64,000 nt of DNA from Microbacterium sp. PM5 (lineage in GTDB: Bacteria > Actinomycetota > Actinomycetes > Actinomycetales > Microbacteriaceae), in NCBI RefSeq assembly GCF_003293595.1, contig NZ_CP022162.1, positions 2,463,799-2,527,798 on the forward strand, read 5' to 3'. The position numbers and the translations under genes are program-made. This document shows positions 1-8,926 of this stretch, in pieces (the stretch's first letter is position 1; every line of letters begins with the position of its first letter). The notes under the pieces are model-generated. The model was not told the origin of the DNA, ran no database searches, and worked only from the letters and a program-made list of their open reading frames with translations.

Positions 1-1
1 T

Positions 2-181
2 GCCATCCGCGGGCTCGGCGTGCCGATCGAACGGGCGCTGCTTGTCGGCGGCGGCGCGCAGTCCGAGGCGGTGCGGCGCATCGCCCCCGACGTCCTCGGC
101 GTGCCGGTGGACGTGCCCGCGGCGGGCGAGTACGTCGCGCTCGGGGCCGCTCGTCAGGCCGCCCGCATCCTCGCCGCCTGA
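2..181 (+). CDS. xylB: Xylulokinase / FGGY-family carbohydrate kinase, C-terminal end (partial)
   Basis: An open frame enters from the left edge and ends in TGA after 59 codons. It reads [14 protein letters not shown] followed by a stretch ending in [12 protein letters not shown], which is the adenosine-binding and last-helix segment of FGGY sugar kinases of the xylulokinase type, enzymes that phosphorylate D-xylulose in the cytoplasm. Only about the last 12 per cent of a roughly 480-residue protein is present, so substrate cannot be settled: gluconokinase or another FGGY member is possible. A palindromic element starts 33 bases after the stop. Confidence 0.75.
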   Translation, partial: AIRGLGVPIERALLVGGGAQSEAVRRIAPDVLGVPVDVPAAGEYVALGAARQAARILAA

Positions 182-213
182 CGGCATCCCGCACCGCCGG
201 CGTCCTGCAGCCA

Positions 214-282
214 GCGAGAAACCATCCCCGCCGCGAGACATCACGTCTGCACGTGTTTCTCGCTCCGAGGCTGGTTTCTCGC
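214..282. repeat. Imperfect palindromic element, core GCGAGAAAC
   Basis: The left arm (214-246) and right arm (251-282) are near reverse complements around a 4-nt loop. Each arm carries the core GCGAGAAAC (or its complement GTTTCTCGC) twice, about 19 nt apart, so the element is a double-core hairpin. It lies between the xylB stop and the glgX leader and may act as a transcription terminator for xylB. The same architecture, with other core words, is seen at 14871-14946 and 55928-56010. Confidence 0.7.
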
Positions 283-362
283 GGGGTGCCGTGGCGTATA
301 GCAACTCCGCGCGCCCGCGTCCAGACCCACCGTCCCACACCCCGACGAGAGGGTCCGAGGCC

Positions 363-368
363 TAGGCT
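363..368 (+). promoter_or_regulatory. Possible -10 hexamer (TAGGCT) upstream of glgX
   Basis: TAGGCT fits the actinobacterial TANNNT -10 pattern and lies about 85 nt before the glgX start, giving a normal leader with its own ribosome binding site. No convincing -35 hexamer is visible. Confidence 0.3.
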
Positions 369-452
369 GAACTCGTCACGGGATGGTCTCGTCACGGTTC
401 GAGCGTGTGGCAACGGTGTCACCGAACGATGTCATCGCACAGGGAGTCGCAC

Positions 453-2663
453 ATGCAGGCATGGCCAGGATCCGCGTACCCGCTCGGGGCGACGTTCGAC
501 GGCAGTGGAACGAACTTCGCGCTGTTCAGCGAGGGTGCCGAGCGTGTCGAGCTGTGTCTGTTCGGCGACCGCGGCAAAGAGACGCGCATCGAGATGCGCG
601 ACGTCGATGCATTCGTGTGGCACGTGTATCTGCCCACGGTGCAGCCGGGCCAGCGATACGGCTATCGCGTGCACGGGCCGAATGATCCCGCCAACGGGCA
701 TCGGTTCAACCCCAACAAGCTGCTGCTCGACCCCTACGCCAAGGCGGTCGAAGGGCAGGTCCACTGGGGGCAGTCGGTGTTCGGCTACGAGTTCGGCGAC
801 CCCGACTCCCGCAACGACGAGGACTCGGCCGCCGCCATGATGAAGGGCGTCGTCGTCAACCCCTTCTTCGACTGGGCGGGCGACCGGCTGCCGAAGACCC
901 CGTATGCCGAGACCGTCATCTACGAGGCCCACGTCAAGGGGCTGACGCAGCTGCATCCCGAGATCCCCGAGGAGATCCGCGGCACGTACAGCGCGATCGC
1001 GCATCCCGCCGTCATCGAGCACCTCAAGCACATCGGCGTGACCGCGATCGAGCTGATGCCGGTGCACCAGTTCGTCAACGACTCCACCCTGCAGGAGAAG
1101 GGTCTCAGCAACTACTGGGGCTACAACACGATCGCCTTCCTCGCGCCGCAGAACACCTACTCCTCGACCGGTCAGCGCGGTCAGCAGGTGCAGGAGTTCA
1201 AGAGCATGGTGAAAGCCCTGCACGCCGCGGGCATCGAGGTCATCCTCGACGTGGTCTACAACCACACCGCGGAGGGCAACCACATGGGCCCGACGTTGTC
1301 GATGCGCGGCATCGACAACGAGGCGTACTACCGGCTCGAAGCCGACGACAAGCGGTACTACACCGACTACACCGGCACCGGCAACAGCATGAACGTCGGC
1401 AATCCGCACACCCTCCAGCTGATCATGGACTCCCTGCGCTACTGGGTGCTGGAGATGCACGTCGACGGCTTCCGGTTCGATCTGGCGGCGACCCTCGCCC
1501 GCGAGTTCTACGAGGTCGATCGACTCGCGGCCTTCTTCGAGATCGTGCAGCAGGATCCGGTGATCTCGCAGGTCAAGCTCATCGCCGAACCCTGGGACAT
1601 CGGCCCCGGCGGCTACCAAGTGGGCAACTTCCCGCCGCAGTGGACGGAGTGGAACGGCAAGTACCGCGACACCGTCCGCGACCTGTGGCGCGGCGAGCCG
1701 GCGACACTGGGCGAGTTCGCGTCGCGGCTGACGGGCTCGGCAGACCTGTACGAGAACTCGGGGCGTCGACCGGTCGCCTCCATCAACTTCGTCACCGCGC
1801 ACGACGGCTTCACGCTCCGCGACCTCGTCTCGTACAACGAGAAGCACAACGAGGCCAACGGCGAGGACAACAACGACGGCGAATCGCACAACCGATCGTG
1901 GAACTGCGGTGTGGAAGGCCCCACCGACGACCAGGGCGTCCTGATGCTGCGCGCGCGCCAGCAGCGCAACTTCCTTGCCACGCTGCTGCTCAGCCAGGGC
2001 GTGCCGATGATCTCGCACGGCGATGAGCTGGGCCGCACGCAGGGCGGCAACAACAACGGGTACGCGCAGGACAACGACATCACCTGGATCGACTGGAATC
2101 ACGTCGATCAGCCGCTCGTGGAGTTCACGGCCGCCCTCGCCCGGTTGCGCCGCGAGCATCCGACGTTCCGGCGCAGCCGGTTCTTCGACGGCCGGCCCGT
2201 CCGCCGCGAGGAGGGTGCGCCGCTGCCCGACATCGCGTGGCTGCGCCCCGACGGCACCGAGATGCAGCCCGAGGACTGGGAGTCCGGCTTCGGCCGGGCG
2301 GTCGGGGTGTTCCTCAACGGCGACGGCATCCGTGAGCGCGATCGGCGCGGCGAGCAGATCGAGGACCGCCACTTCTTCATCCTGTTCAACGCGGGCGACG
2401 AAGGGCTCTCGTTCACGATCCCGCGTGCCGAGTTCAGTCCGCAGTGGGAGATCGTCGTCGACACCACGGGCCAGCTCACCGACACCGAGCCGCGCCGCGG
2501 GGGAGAGGCCGTGGAGCTCGCGGGTCGCTCGCTCATCGTCCTGCGCGACTATCAGGAGGACAAGCCCGACGTCGACCACTCCGTCGCCGCGTCGCTGGCG
2601 GCGCTGACGGTGCCGATCGACATCGTCCGCTCCCCGGCCCCGCAGACCGAGCTGCCGCACTGA
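453..2663 (+). CDS. glgX: Glycogen debranching enzyme GlgX / TreX
   Basis: A 736-residue GH13 enzyme that hydrolyses alpha-1,6 branches of glycogen or maltodextrin, feeding linear glucans to TreY. The N-terminal CBM48 domain starts at the PLGATFDGSGTNFALFSE segment. GH13 conserved regions follow: DVVYNHT near residue 264, DGFRFDLA with the catalytic Asp near 340, IAEPWD with the acid/base Glu near 378, and TAHDGF near 447. The ATG at 453 is chosen because AGGGAG sits 6 nt upstream and because homologues begin just before the PGSAYPLGA segment; an in-frame ATG at 429 lacks this. treY follows after 2 nt, so the two are co-transcribed. Confidence 0.95.
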   Translation: MQAWPGSAYPLGATFDGSGTNFALFSEGAERVELCLFGDRGKETRIEMRDVDAFVWHVYLPTVQPGQRYGYRVHGPNDPANGHRFNPNKLLLDPYAKAVEGQVHWGQSVFGYEFGDPDSRNDEDSAAAMMKGVVVNPFFDWAGDRLPKTPYAETVIYEAHVKGLTQLHPEIPEEIRGTYSAIAHPAVIEHLKHIGVTAIELMPVHQFVNDSTLQEKGLSNYWGYNTIAFLAPQNTYSSTGQRGQQVQEFKSMVKALHAAGIEVILDVVYNHTAEGNHMGPTLSMRGIDNEAYYRLEADDKRYYTDYTGTGNSMNVGNPHTLQLIMDSLRYWVLEMHVDGFRFDLAATLAREFYEVDRLAAFFEIVQQDPVISQVKLIAEPWDIGPGGYQVGNFPPQWTEWNGKYRDTVRDLWRGEPATLGEFASRLTGSADLYENSGRRPVASINFVTAHDGFTLRDLVSYNEKHNEANGEDNNDGESHNRSWNCGVEGPTDDQGVLMLRARQQRNFLATLLLSQGVPMISHGDELGRTQGGNNNGYAQDNDITWIDWNHVDQPLVEFTAALARLRREHPTFRRSRFFDGRPVRREEGAPLPDIAWLRPDGTEMQPEDWESGFGRAVGVFLNGDGIRERDRRGEQIEDRHFFILFNAGDEGLSFTIPRAEFSPQWEIVVDTTGQLTDTEPRRGGEAVELAGRSLIVLRDYQEDKPDVDHSVAASLAALTVPIDIVRSPAPQTELPH

Positions 2664-2665
2664 CC

Positions 2666-5062
2666 GTGATCGCCGACAGCCGCGGTCTTCCCGCATCCAC
2701 CTACCGTCTGCAGGTGCGTGCGTCGTTCGACCTGGATGCCGCCGCCGCCGTCACCGACTACCTGCGCGATCTCGGCGTCGACTGGGCCTACCTGTCGCCG
2801 ATCCTGCAGGCGGCCTCCGGCTCCGACCACGGCTACGACGTCGTTGACCCGACGAGAGTGGACGACGATCGGGGCGGCCGGACTGGGCTCGAGCGCTTCG
2901 TCGACGCCGCACGGGCCGCGGGCCTCGGCATCCTCGTCGACATCGTGCCGAACCATCAGGGCGTTGCCGATCCGACCGAGAACCCGTGGTGGTGGGACGT
3001 CCTGACCCACGGGCGCGCTTCCCGATTCGCGCAGGGCTTCGACATCGATTGGGCGCACGGCGCCGAACGCGTCGTGCTGCCGGTGCTGGGCGGCGACCTC
3101 GACGAGGTGCTCGGCGCCGGCGAGATCGAGGTACGGCCTGCGACCACCGACGACGAGACCGGGACGGCCCGCTACTACGACCTCGTCCTCCCCCTCGCAC
3201 CCGGCACGGCGCCGCTGCACGCGACGACCGACCGCACGGCCGTTCGCGACGTGCTCGAACGCCAGCACTGGCGGCTCACGTCGTGGCGGCGGGATGCCGC
3301 GGAGCTCAACTACCGCCGTTTCTTCACGGTGACCTCGCTCGCGGGGGTGCGCGTGGAGCTGCCCGACGTGTTCGCGGCGTCGCACCTCGAGATCCTCCGA
3401 TGGGTGCGAGAGGGGCTCGTCGACGGCCTGCGCATCGACCACCCCGACGGCCTCGCCGATCCAGGCGGCTATCTCGACGCGCTCGCCGCGGCGGTCGCAC
3501 AGGCGCGCGGCCCCGCGTCGACTCGCAGCTTCCCCGTCTACGTGGAGAAGATCCTCGAGCCCGGCGAGCAGCTGCCGGGCTGGTGGGCGACGACGGGCAC
3601 CACCGGCTACGATGCGCTCGGGGAGATCGACCGCGTGCTCGTCGACCCGGCCGGTGAGGCGGCTCTCACCGCAGAGGACGAGCGGCTGCGCGGCGCCCGG
3701 CTGAGCTGGGTCGACATGATCGCCGGGACCAAGCGGGAGATCGCCGACACGTCTCAGGCGGCGGAGGTGGGGCGGCTCATCCGCTGCCTGCCGCCGTCCC
3801 TGCGGGCCGGTCTGGGCGACGATCGCGCGCGCGACGCATTCGCGGAGCTGCTGGCAGCCTTCCCCGTCTACCGCGCGTATCTTCCCGCCGGCCCCGACGT
3901 GCTCGCGGATGCCGTGGCTGCGGCATCCCTTCGGCGTCCCGACCTGGCGGATGCGCTCGCCCAGGTCGCCGATGCCGTCGCGGACGCCTCGTCCGAGCTG
4001 TCGCGTCGTTTCATGCAGACGACCGGGCCGGTGATGGCCAAAGGTGTCGAAGATCGCGCCTTCTACCGATACACGCGCCTCACCTCGCTCACCGAGGTGG
4101 GCGGCGATCCGTCGCAGTTCGCTCTGCCGGTCGAGGGTCTGCACGCCGCCTTCGCGCGTCGGCAGGCGTCGTGGCCGGCTGCGCTGACGACCCTGACGAC
4201 GCACGACACGAAACGCTCCGCCGATGTCCGCGCGCGCCTGTCCGTGCTCGCGGAGATGCCCGATCGCTGGGCGGCGGCGCTCGACGCGCTGCGTGCGGAG
4301 GGCTCCACCGGCGATGGTCCGCTCGACGCGCTGCTGTGGCAGGCGGTCGTGGGCGCATGGTCGGACGATCCCGCCCTCCCCGAGCGGCTGCACGCATACG
4401 CCGAGAAGGCGGCGCGCGAGGGCGACGTCGGCACCAGCTGGACCGATCCCGATGAGGCGTTCGAGGCGCGCGTGCACGCGCTGATCGATGCCGCTTTCGG
4501 TGCGGCGCGCCCGATCGTGGAGAGCGTCGTGCGCGACCTCGTCGCGCCGGGCCGATCCAACGCGCTCGCCGCCGCGCTGCTGCACCTGGCCGGTCCCGGC
4601 GTGCCGGACGTGTACCAGGGCACCGAGCTGTGGGACCTCTCGCTGGTCGACCCCGACAACCGGCGCCCGGTGGACATCGAGCGCCGCCGCGAACTGCTCG
4701 CCCGCCTGGACGGCGGATGGATGCCGGGTATCGACGATTCCGGCGCGGCCAAGCTGCTGGTGGTCTCGCGGACGCTGCGCCTGCGGCGCGAGCGCCCCGA
4801 ACTGTTCTCCCGTTACGTCGCGCTCCCGGTCGTGGGCGCGGCCGACGCGCACGCCCTGGCGTTCGATCGCGGAGGCGCGGTCGCCGTCGCGACGAGGCTG
4901 CCGGTCGGTCTCGCTGACCGCGGCGGCTGGGGCGGGACGGCCGTGATGCTTCCGGCGGGTCGGTGGCGCGACGCATTCACCGGGCGTGAGATCGACGGCG
5001 GGGCCGCGAGCCTCGGCATCCTGCTCGCCGACCTGCCGGTCGCCCTGCTGACGCGGGCCTGA
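2666..5062 (+). CDS. treY: Malto-oligosyltrehalose synthase TreY
   Basis: 798 residues. The enzyme isomerises the reducing-end alpha-1,4 bond of maltodextrins to the alpha,alpha-1,1 linkage, the first dedicated step of the TreY-TreZ trehalose route. The N-terminus has the family hallmark ASTYRLQ, then DIVPNH near residue 91, DGLRIDHPDGLADP near 252-265 with the nucleophile Asp, VEKILEPGE near 292 with the acid/base Glu, and GVPDVYQGTEL near 645. The GTG at 2666 follows the glgX stop by 2 nt, which implies translational coupling. The partner treZ is about 10 kb downstream, not adjacent as is usual. Confidence 0.95.
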   Translation: MIADSRGLPASTYRLQVRASFDLDAAAAVTDYLRDLGVDWAYLSPILQAASGSDHGYDVVDPTRVDDDRGGRTGLERFVDAARAAGLGILVDIVPNHQGVADPTENPWWWDVLTHGRASRFAQGFDIDWAHGAERVVLPVLGGDLDEVLGAGEIEVRPATTDDETGTARYYDLVLPLAPGTAPLHATTDRTAVRDVLERQHWRLTSWRRDAAELNYRRFFTVTSLAGVRVELPDVFAASHLEILRWVREGLVDGLRIDHPDGLADPGGYLDALAAAVAQARGPASTRSFPVYVEKILEPGEQLPGWWATTGTTGYDALGEIDRVLVDPAGEAALTAEDERLRGARLSWVDMIAGTKREIADTSQAAEVGRLIRCLPPSLRAGLGDDRARDAFAELLAAFPVYRAYLPAGPDVLADAVAAASLRRPDLADALAQVADAVADASSELSRRFMQTTGPVMAKGVEDRAFYRYTRLTSLTEVGGDPSQFALPVEGLHAAFARRQASWPAALTTLTTHDTKRSADVRARLSVLAEMPDRWAAALDALRAEGSTGDGPLDALLWQAVVGAWSDDPALPERLHAYAEKAAREGDVGTSWTDPDEAFEARVHALIDAAFGAARPIVESVVRDLVAPGRSNALAAALLHLAGPGVPDVYQGTELWDLSLVDPDNRRPVDIERRRELLARLDGGWMPGIDDSGAAKLLVVSRTLRLRRERPELFSRYVALPVVGAADAHALAFDRGGAVAVATRLPVGLADRGGWGGTAVMLPAGRWRDAFTGREIDGGAASLGILLADLPVALLTRA

Positions 5063-5075
5063 GCGTCGGCGCGGC

Positions 5076-5162
5076 GCGTTTCGACTCGTCGCTGCGCTCC
5101 TCGCTCAACGACCGGGGGCGCCCCCACTCCGGTCGTTGAGCGAGCACAGCGAGTCGAAACGC
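5076..5162. repeat. Large palindromic element, core GGTCGTTGAGCGAG
   Basis: The left arm starting at 5076 and the right arm ending at 5162 pair over about 36-40 nt, with the word CGGTCGTTGAGCGAG near the tip and GAGTCGAAACGC at the base. A further half copy of the basal word (AGCGAGCCGAAACGC) follows at 5170-5184. This GGTCGTTGAGCGAG...GTCGAAACGC element is familiar as a dispersed palindrome at gene ends in Microbacteriaceae (recalled, not searched). It closes the glgX-treY unit and separates it from the ABC-importer operon, so a terminator role is plausible. Confidence 0.8.
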
Positions 5163-5190
5163 AGAGCGCAGCGAGCCGAAACGCCTCGCG

Positions 5191-5227
5191 TGTGACGTTT
5201 CGTGACGTTCGCTTACGTCACGTGACC
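5191..5227. promoter_or_regulatory. Candidate operator: GTGACG half-sites with a perfect inverted repeat
   Basis: CGTGACGT (5201-5208), a 6-nt spacer and ACGTCACG (5215-5222) form a perfect 8-bp inverted repeat. A further direct half-site TGTGACGT lies at 5191-5198 and CGTGACC at 5221-5227. The cluster is about 90 nt before the first gene of the importer operon, in the only sizeable gap of that operon, which is where a regulator would be expected to bind. No regulator gene is encoded next to the operon. Confidence 0.5.
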
Positions 5228-5313
5228 GGCGGCTGGTCGCGATGGCCCGTGCCGTGATGGGGTGGATCATCCCGCACACCGCAGCGCCGCCCGGCGCACA
5301 CCAGGAGACCACC

Positions 5314-6966
5314 ATGTCCCGACTCACCCGCACGACTCTCGCGGCGGCATCCACCCTCGCCGCCGTCGCCCTCCTCGCCGGCTGCGCGTCCGGCGCCGCC
5401 ACCCCGTCCGCCTCCGCAGGCGGCGAGCCCCAGACGGGCGGCACCCTCACCTACCTCGAGCCGCAGACCTGGACGACCCTGTATCCGCCGTCCGCGGGCT
5501 TCTACCCCAACGGCGGCATCGTCAACAACGTGACCGACCGGCTGCTCTACCAGAACCCCGAGACGCTCGAGCTCGAGCCGTGGATCGCCACCGACTACAA
5601 GGTCAACGACGACGCCACCGAGTACACGTTCGACCTGCGCACCGATGTCACCTACTCCGACGGCATCCCGCTGACCGCCGCGAACGTCGTGAAGAACATC
5701 GACCTCTACGGCAAGGGTGACAAGGCTCGGGCGCTTCCGGTGTCGGAGGCGATCAACAACTACGACCACGGCGAGGTGACCGGCGACCACACGGTGGTGT
5801 TCCACTTCACCGCGCCGTCGCCCGGCTTCGCGCAGGCCGTCTCGACCATCAACTCGGGCCTGCTGTCGGATGCGACGCTCGATCGCACCAGCGAGCAGTT
5901 CGGCCCGGGCAACGCCACCAAGATCATCGGCAGCGGTCCGTTCGTCATCTCCGACGAGCAGATCGGCACGCAGACTAGCGTCACCGCGCGCAAGGACTAC
6001 AACTGGGCGCCGCCGTCGCTGAAGCATCAGGGCGCCGCCTACCTCGCGGGCGTCAACTACGTCGTCGCGGCGGAGAACAGCGTGCGCGTCGGCACCGTCG
6101 TCGCCGGCCAGGCCGACATCGCGCGCAACATCCCGGCCCCCGACGAGGCGCAGTTCGCCGCTGGAGGCCTCTCGCTGCACGCCGCCGCGACCAACGGCGT
6201 GAACAACGGCCTGAGCTTCCGCTTCCGCGAGCCGCGTCTGGCGGACGTGCGCGTGCGTCAGGCGATCATCGCCGGCATCGATCGTCAGAAGATCGTCGAC
6301 ACCCTGTTCACGAAGAACTATCCGCTGGCCACCGGGGCGCTCGCCAAGACGGCGCTCGGCTACGTCGACACCTCCTCCTACTACACCTACGATCCCGCCA
6401 AGGCCGCGTCGCTGCTGGATGCCGCGGGCTGGACCCTCGGATCCGACGGCATCCGTGCCAAGGACGGCCAGAAGCTGACGCTGAGCTTCAACGAGGCGCT
6501 GCCGCAGCCGCGCTCGAAGGAGGTCGTGACCCTCATCCAGGAGCAGCTGGGCAAGCTCGGCATCCAGGTGAACCTGTTCGCCGGCGACATGGCCGCGCAG
6601 ACCAAGGCGTCGACCGACCAGAGCGTCATCCAGGTGTACCACTCCATGGTCGGCCGCGCGGACTTCGATGTGCTGAAGTCGCAGTACTTCTCGAAGAACC
6701 GCAACACGCTGCTCAACCTGAACCCGGCTGACGGCAGCATCGGCGACCCGCAGCTCGACACGCTTCTGCAGGCCATCGCCTCCGAGCCGACCACGGCCCA
6801 GCGTCAGGCGGCATCCGAGGCGGCGCAGACCTACCTCGCCGAGAACGCGTACATCCTGCCGATCTTCGAGGAACCGCAGGTCTTCGGCCTGACGGCCAAG
6901 GTCCAGGGCTTCGAGACCGAGTCGGTCGGACGCCCGACCTTCTACTCGACCTGGCTCGCGGGCTGA
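5314..6966 (+). CDS. ABC transporter substrate-binding lipoprotein, family 5 (KPN_01854-like)
   Basis: A 550-residue lipoprotein: basic N-terminus, hydrophobic stretch and lipobox LLAGC with the lipidated Cys at residue 24. The mature part begins with GGTLTYLEPQ and has the family-5 (DppA/OppA) layout, binding peptides or other small solutes outside the membrane. The wording LYPPSAGFYPNGG and NPETLELEPWIAT matches my memory of the uncharacterised KPN_01854 subfamily rather than classic dipeptide binders. The ATG at 5314 has AGGAG 6 nt upstream; an in-frame ATG at 5242 would bury the signal peptide. It is the first gene of a nine-gene operon. The ligand is unknown. Confidence 0.9.
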   Translation: MSRLTRTTLAAASTLAAVALLAGCASGAATPSASAGGEPQTGGTLTYLEPQTWTTLYPPSAGFYPNGGIVNNVTDRLLYQNPETLELEPWIATDYKVNDDATEYTFDLRTDVTYSDGIPLTAANVVKNIDLYGKGDKARALPVSEAINNYDHGEVTGDHTVVFHFTAPSPGFAQAVSTINSGLLSDATLDRTSEQFGPGNATKIIGSGPFVISDEQIGTQTSVTARKDYNWAPPSLKHQGAAYLAGVNYVVAAENSVRVGTVVAGQADIARNIPAPDEAQFAAGGLSLHAAATNGVNNGLSFRFREPRLADVRVRQAIIAGIDRQKIVDTLFTKNYPLATGALAKTALGYVDTSSYYTYDPAKAASLLDAAGWTLGSDGIRAKDGQKLTLSFNEALPQPRSKEVVTLIQEQLGKLGIQVNLFAGDMAAQTKASTDQSVIQVYHSMVGRADFDVLKSQYFSKNRNTLLNLNPADGSIGDPQLDTLLQAIASEPTTAQRQAASEAAQTYLAENAYILPIFEEPQVFGLTAKVQGFETESVGRPTFYSTWLAG

Positions 6967-6986
6967 GTCGGGAAATCCGGGAATCC

Positions 6987-8039
6987 ATGACGTACGTCCT
7001 TCGTCGTGTGGGCCAGGCGGTGCTCGTGCTCGCTCTGGCCTACACGGCGGCCTACCTGCTGCTGGCCGCGCTCCCCGGTGACGCCGTCATCGCCCGGTAC
7101 GGGAGCCCCGAGCTGGGGCTCACCCCCGAGCAGATCGAGGCGATCCGCCAGTCGCTGGGTGCCGATCAGCCGCTCGTCGTCCAGTACGTCCGCTCGATCG
7201 CGGGCTTCCTGACGGGAGACTTCGGCTACTCGGTGGCCAGCGGTGCCGCCGTCTCCGATCTCATCGCGACGGCGCTGCCGCCCACGCTGACCCTCGCGGT
7301 GCTCGGACTCGCGCTGGCGGTGTTCCTCGCGGTGACGATCGCCTTCACCGCGACCTACGGTGGGGGTCGCCTGCTGCGCCGGGTGTTTCGCGGCATCCCG
7401 CCGCTGTTCGTGTCGCTGCCGGTGTTCTGGATCGGCATCATCCTGATCCAGGTGTTCTCCTTCCGCCTGGGTCTGGTCCCGGTGATCGGGGCGAACCCGG
7501 TGCAGGCACTGATCCTGCCGGTGATCACGCTGGCGATCCCGATCGCGGCCCCCCTCTCCCAGGTGCTGATGCGTTCGATCGACGAGGTCCGCGAGCAGCC
7601 GTTCGTGGCGGTGGTCCGTGCGCGCGGGGCCAGCACGCCGTGGCTGCTGTGGCGAAACGTCGCCCGCAACGCGCTGCTGCCGACCCTCACGATGGCCGGC
7701 CTGCTGTTCGGCGAGCTCGTGGGCGGCGCGGTCGTGACCGAGACGGTCTTCGCGCGCGCCGGCATCGGTCAGCTGACGGCGCAGGCCGTCGCCAACCGCG
7801 ACACCCCGGTGCTGCTCGCCGTCGTCGTGATCTCCACGGTCGCCTTCGTCGTCATCAACCTGATCGTCGACCTGCTGTATCCCGTGCTCGACGCGCGACT
7901 GCGCACCGCCGGCCGTGCCCGCGGGTCGGCCGCGGCACCGCGCGAGGAGGCCGCCGACCGTGCCGTCAACGAGCTCGTGGATGCCGAGGTCGGCACCCCC
8001 ATCGCGGCCACCACTTCCTCCCGAGGAGAAAACCGATGA
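6987..8039 (+). CDS. ABC transporter permease, DppB/OppB type
   Basis: 350 residues with the N-terminal helix and six-span core typical of DppB: opening MTYVLRRVGQAVLVL, then the long periplasmic-side segment after helix 1 and the cytoplasmic coupling EAA loop around RARGASTPWLLWRNV near residue 210-225. It forms the membrane channel with the next gene product. The last 40 residues are a hydrophilic, Ala/Arg-rich tail longer than in standard family members. It starts 20 nt after the binding-protein gene and overlaps the next gene by 4 nt (ATGA). Confidence 0.92.
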   Translation: MTYVLRRVGQAVLVLALAYTAAYLLLAALPGDAVIARYGSPELGLTPEQIEAIRQSLGADQPLVVQYVRSIAGFLTGDFGYSVASGAAVSDLIATALPPTLTLAVLGLALAVFLAVTIAFTATYGGGRLLRRVFRGIPPLFVSLPVFWIGIILIQVFSFRLGLVPVIGANPVQALILPVITLAIPIAAPLSQVLMRSIDEVREQPFVAVVRARGASTPWLLWRNVARNALLPTLTMAGLLFGELVGGAVVTETVFARAGIGQLTAQAVANRDTPVLLAVVVISTVAFVVINLIVDLLYPVLDARLRTAGRARGSAAAPREEAADRAVNELVDAEVGTPIAATTSSRGENR

Positions 8040-8926
8040 CCGCTCTGGCCACCACCGCCGGACTCGACGGCGCCGCCGCCACGGGTCCGGGCGCGGGTCC
8101 GTCCGCCGACCGGGGCATTCGATGGGCGGCGCTCCTCGCGCGCGTCGGGTTCGTCCTGCCCGCGCTCGTCATCCTCGTCGCGCTGCTCTGGGCGCTGTTT
8201 CCGGGACTGTTCACGGGGCAGAACCCCACCGAGACCGTCGCGCCCGCGCTGCAGGCGCCCAGCCCCGAGCACTGGTTCGGCACCGACGCGACCGGCCGCG
8301 ATCTCTACACCCGCGTCGTCTACGGGGCGTCGCAGTCGATCATCGGCGCTCTCATCGCGGTGCTCGTCGGTCTCGTCGTCGGCACCGCCGTCGGCCTCGC
8401 CGCCGGCGCGCTCGGCGGCGCCGTCGACGAAACGCTCATGCGTCTCGTCGACGTGCTGCTCGCAATCCCCGGTCTGCTGCTGTCGCTCAGCGTCGTCATC
8501 CTGCTCGGCTTCGGCACCACGAGCGCGGCCGTCGCGGTCGGAGTCACCTCGATCGCCGTGTTCGCCCGGCTGGCGCGCTCGCGAGTCGTCAGTGTGCGCG
8601 TGTCGGACTTCGTCGAGGCCGCTTACGGCTCGGGCGGCACGTTCCTCGGCGTGCTGTGGCGCCACATCCTGCCCAACTCGTTGACTCCGGTGATCGCGCT
8701 GGCGGCGCTGCAGTTCGGCTCGGCGATCCTGCAGATCTCGACCCTCGGCTTCCTCGGCTACGGCGCGCCGCCGCCCACGCCCGAGTGGGGCCTGCTGATC
8801 GCCGAGGGGCGCAACTACGTCGCCACCGCCTGGTGGCTCACGGTCTTGCCCGGCCTGATCGTCGTCGTCGTCGTGCTGGCGACCAACCGCCTCAGCCAGG
8901 CCCTTCGAGGAGGGGATGCCGCATGA
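8036..8926 (+). CDS. ABC transporter permease, DppC/OppC type
   Basis: 296 residues. An N-terminal OppC-type helix is followed by the diagnostic EHWFGTDATGRDLYTRVVYG segment and a five-helix permease domain with the EAA loop around EAAYGSGGTFLGVLWRHI (residues about 198-215). The ATG at 8036 lies inside the stop of the upstream permease (ATGA) and has GAGGAG 8-9 nt before it, so translation is coupled. It pairs with the DppB-like subunit to form the import pore. Confidence 0.92.
   Translation: MTALATTAGLDGAAATGPGAGPSADRGIRWAALLARVGFVLPALVILVALLWALFPGLFTGQNPTETVAPALQAPSPEHWFGTDATGRDLYTRVVYGASQSIIGALIAVLVGLVVGTAVGLAAGALGGAVDETLMRLVDVLLAIPGLLLSLSVVILLGFGTTSAAVAVGVTSIAVFARLARSRVVSVRVSDFVEAAYGSGGTFLGVLWRHILPNSLTPVIALAALQFGSAILQISTLGFLGYGAPPPTPEWGLLIAEGRNYVATAWWLTVLPGLIVVVVVLATNRLSQALRGGDAA

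Noticed and set aside
432..2696. A 754-codon open frame antisense to glgX
   Set aside because: It mirrors glgX, has repetitive Arg/Val/Glu/Asp-rich composition without any motif, and arises from the high-GC codon pattern of the true gene.
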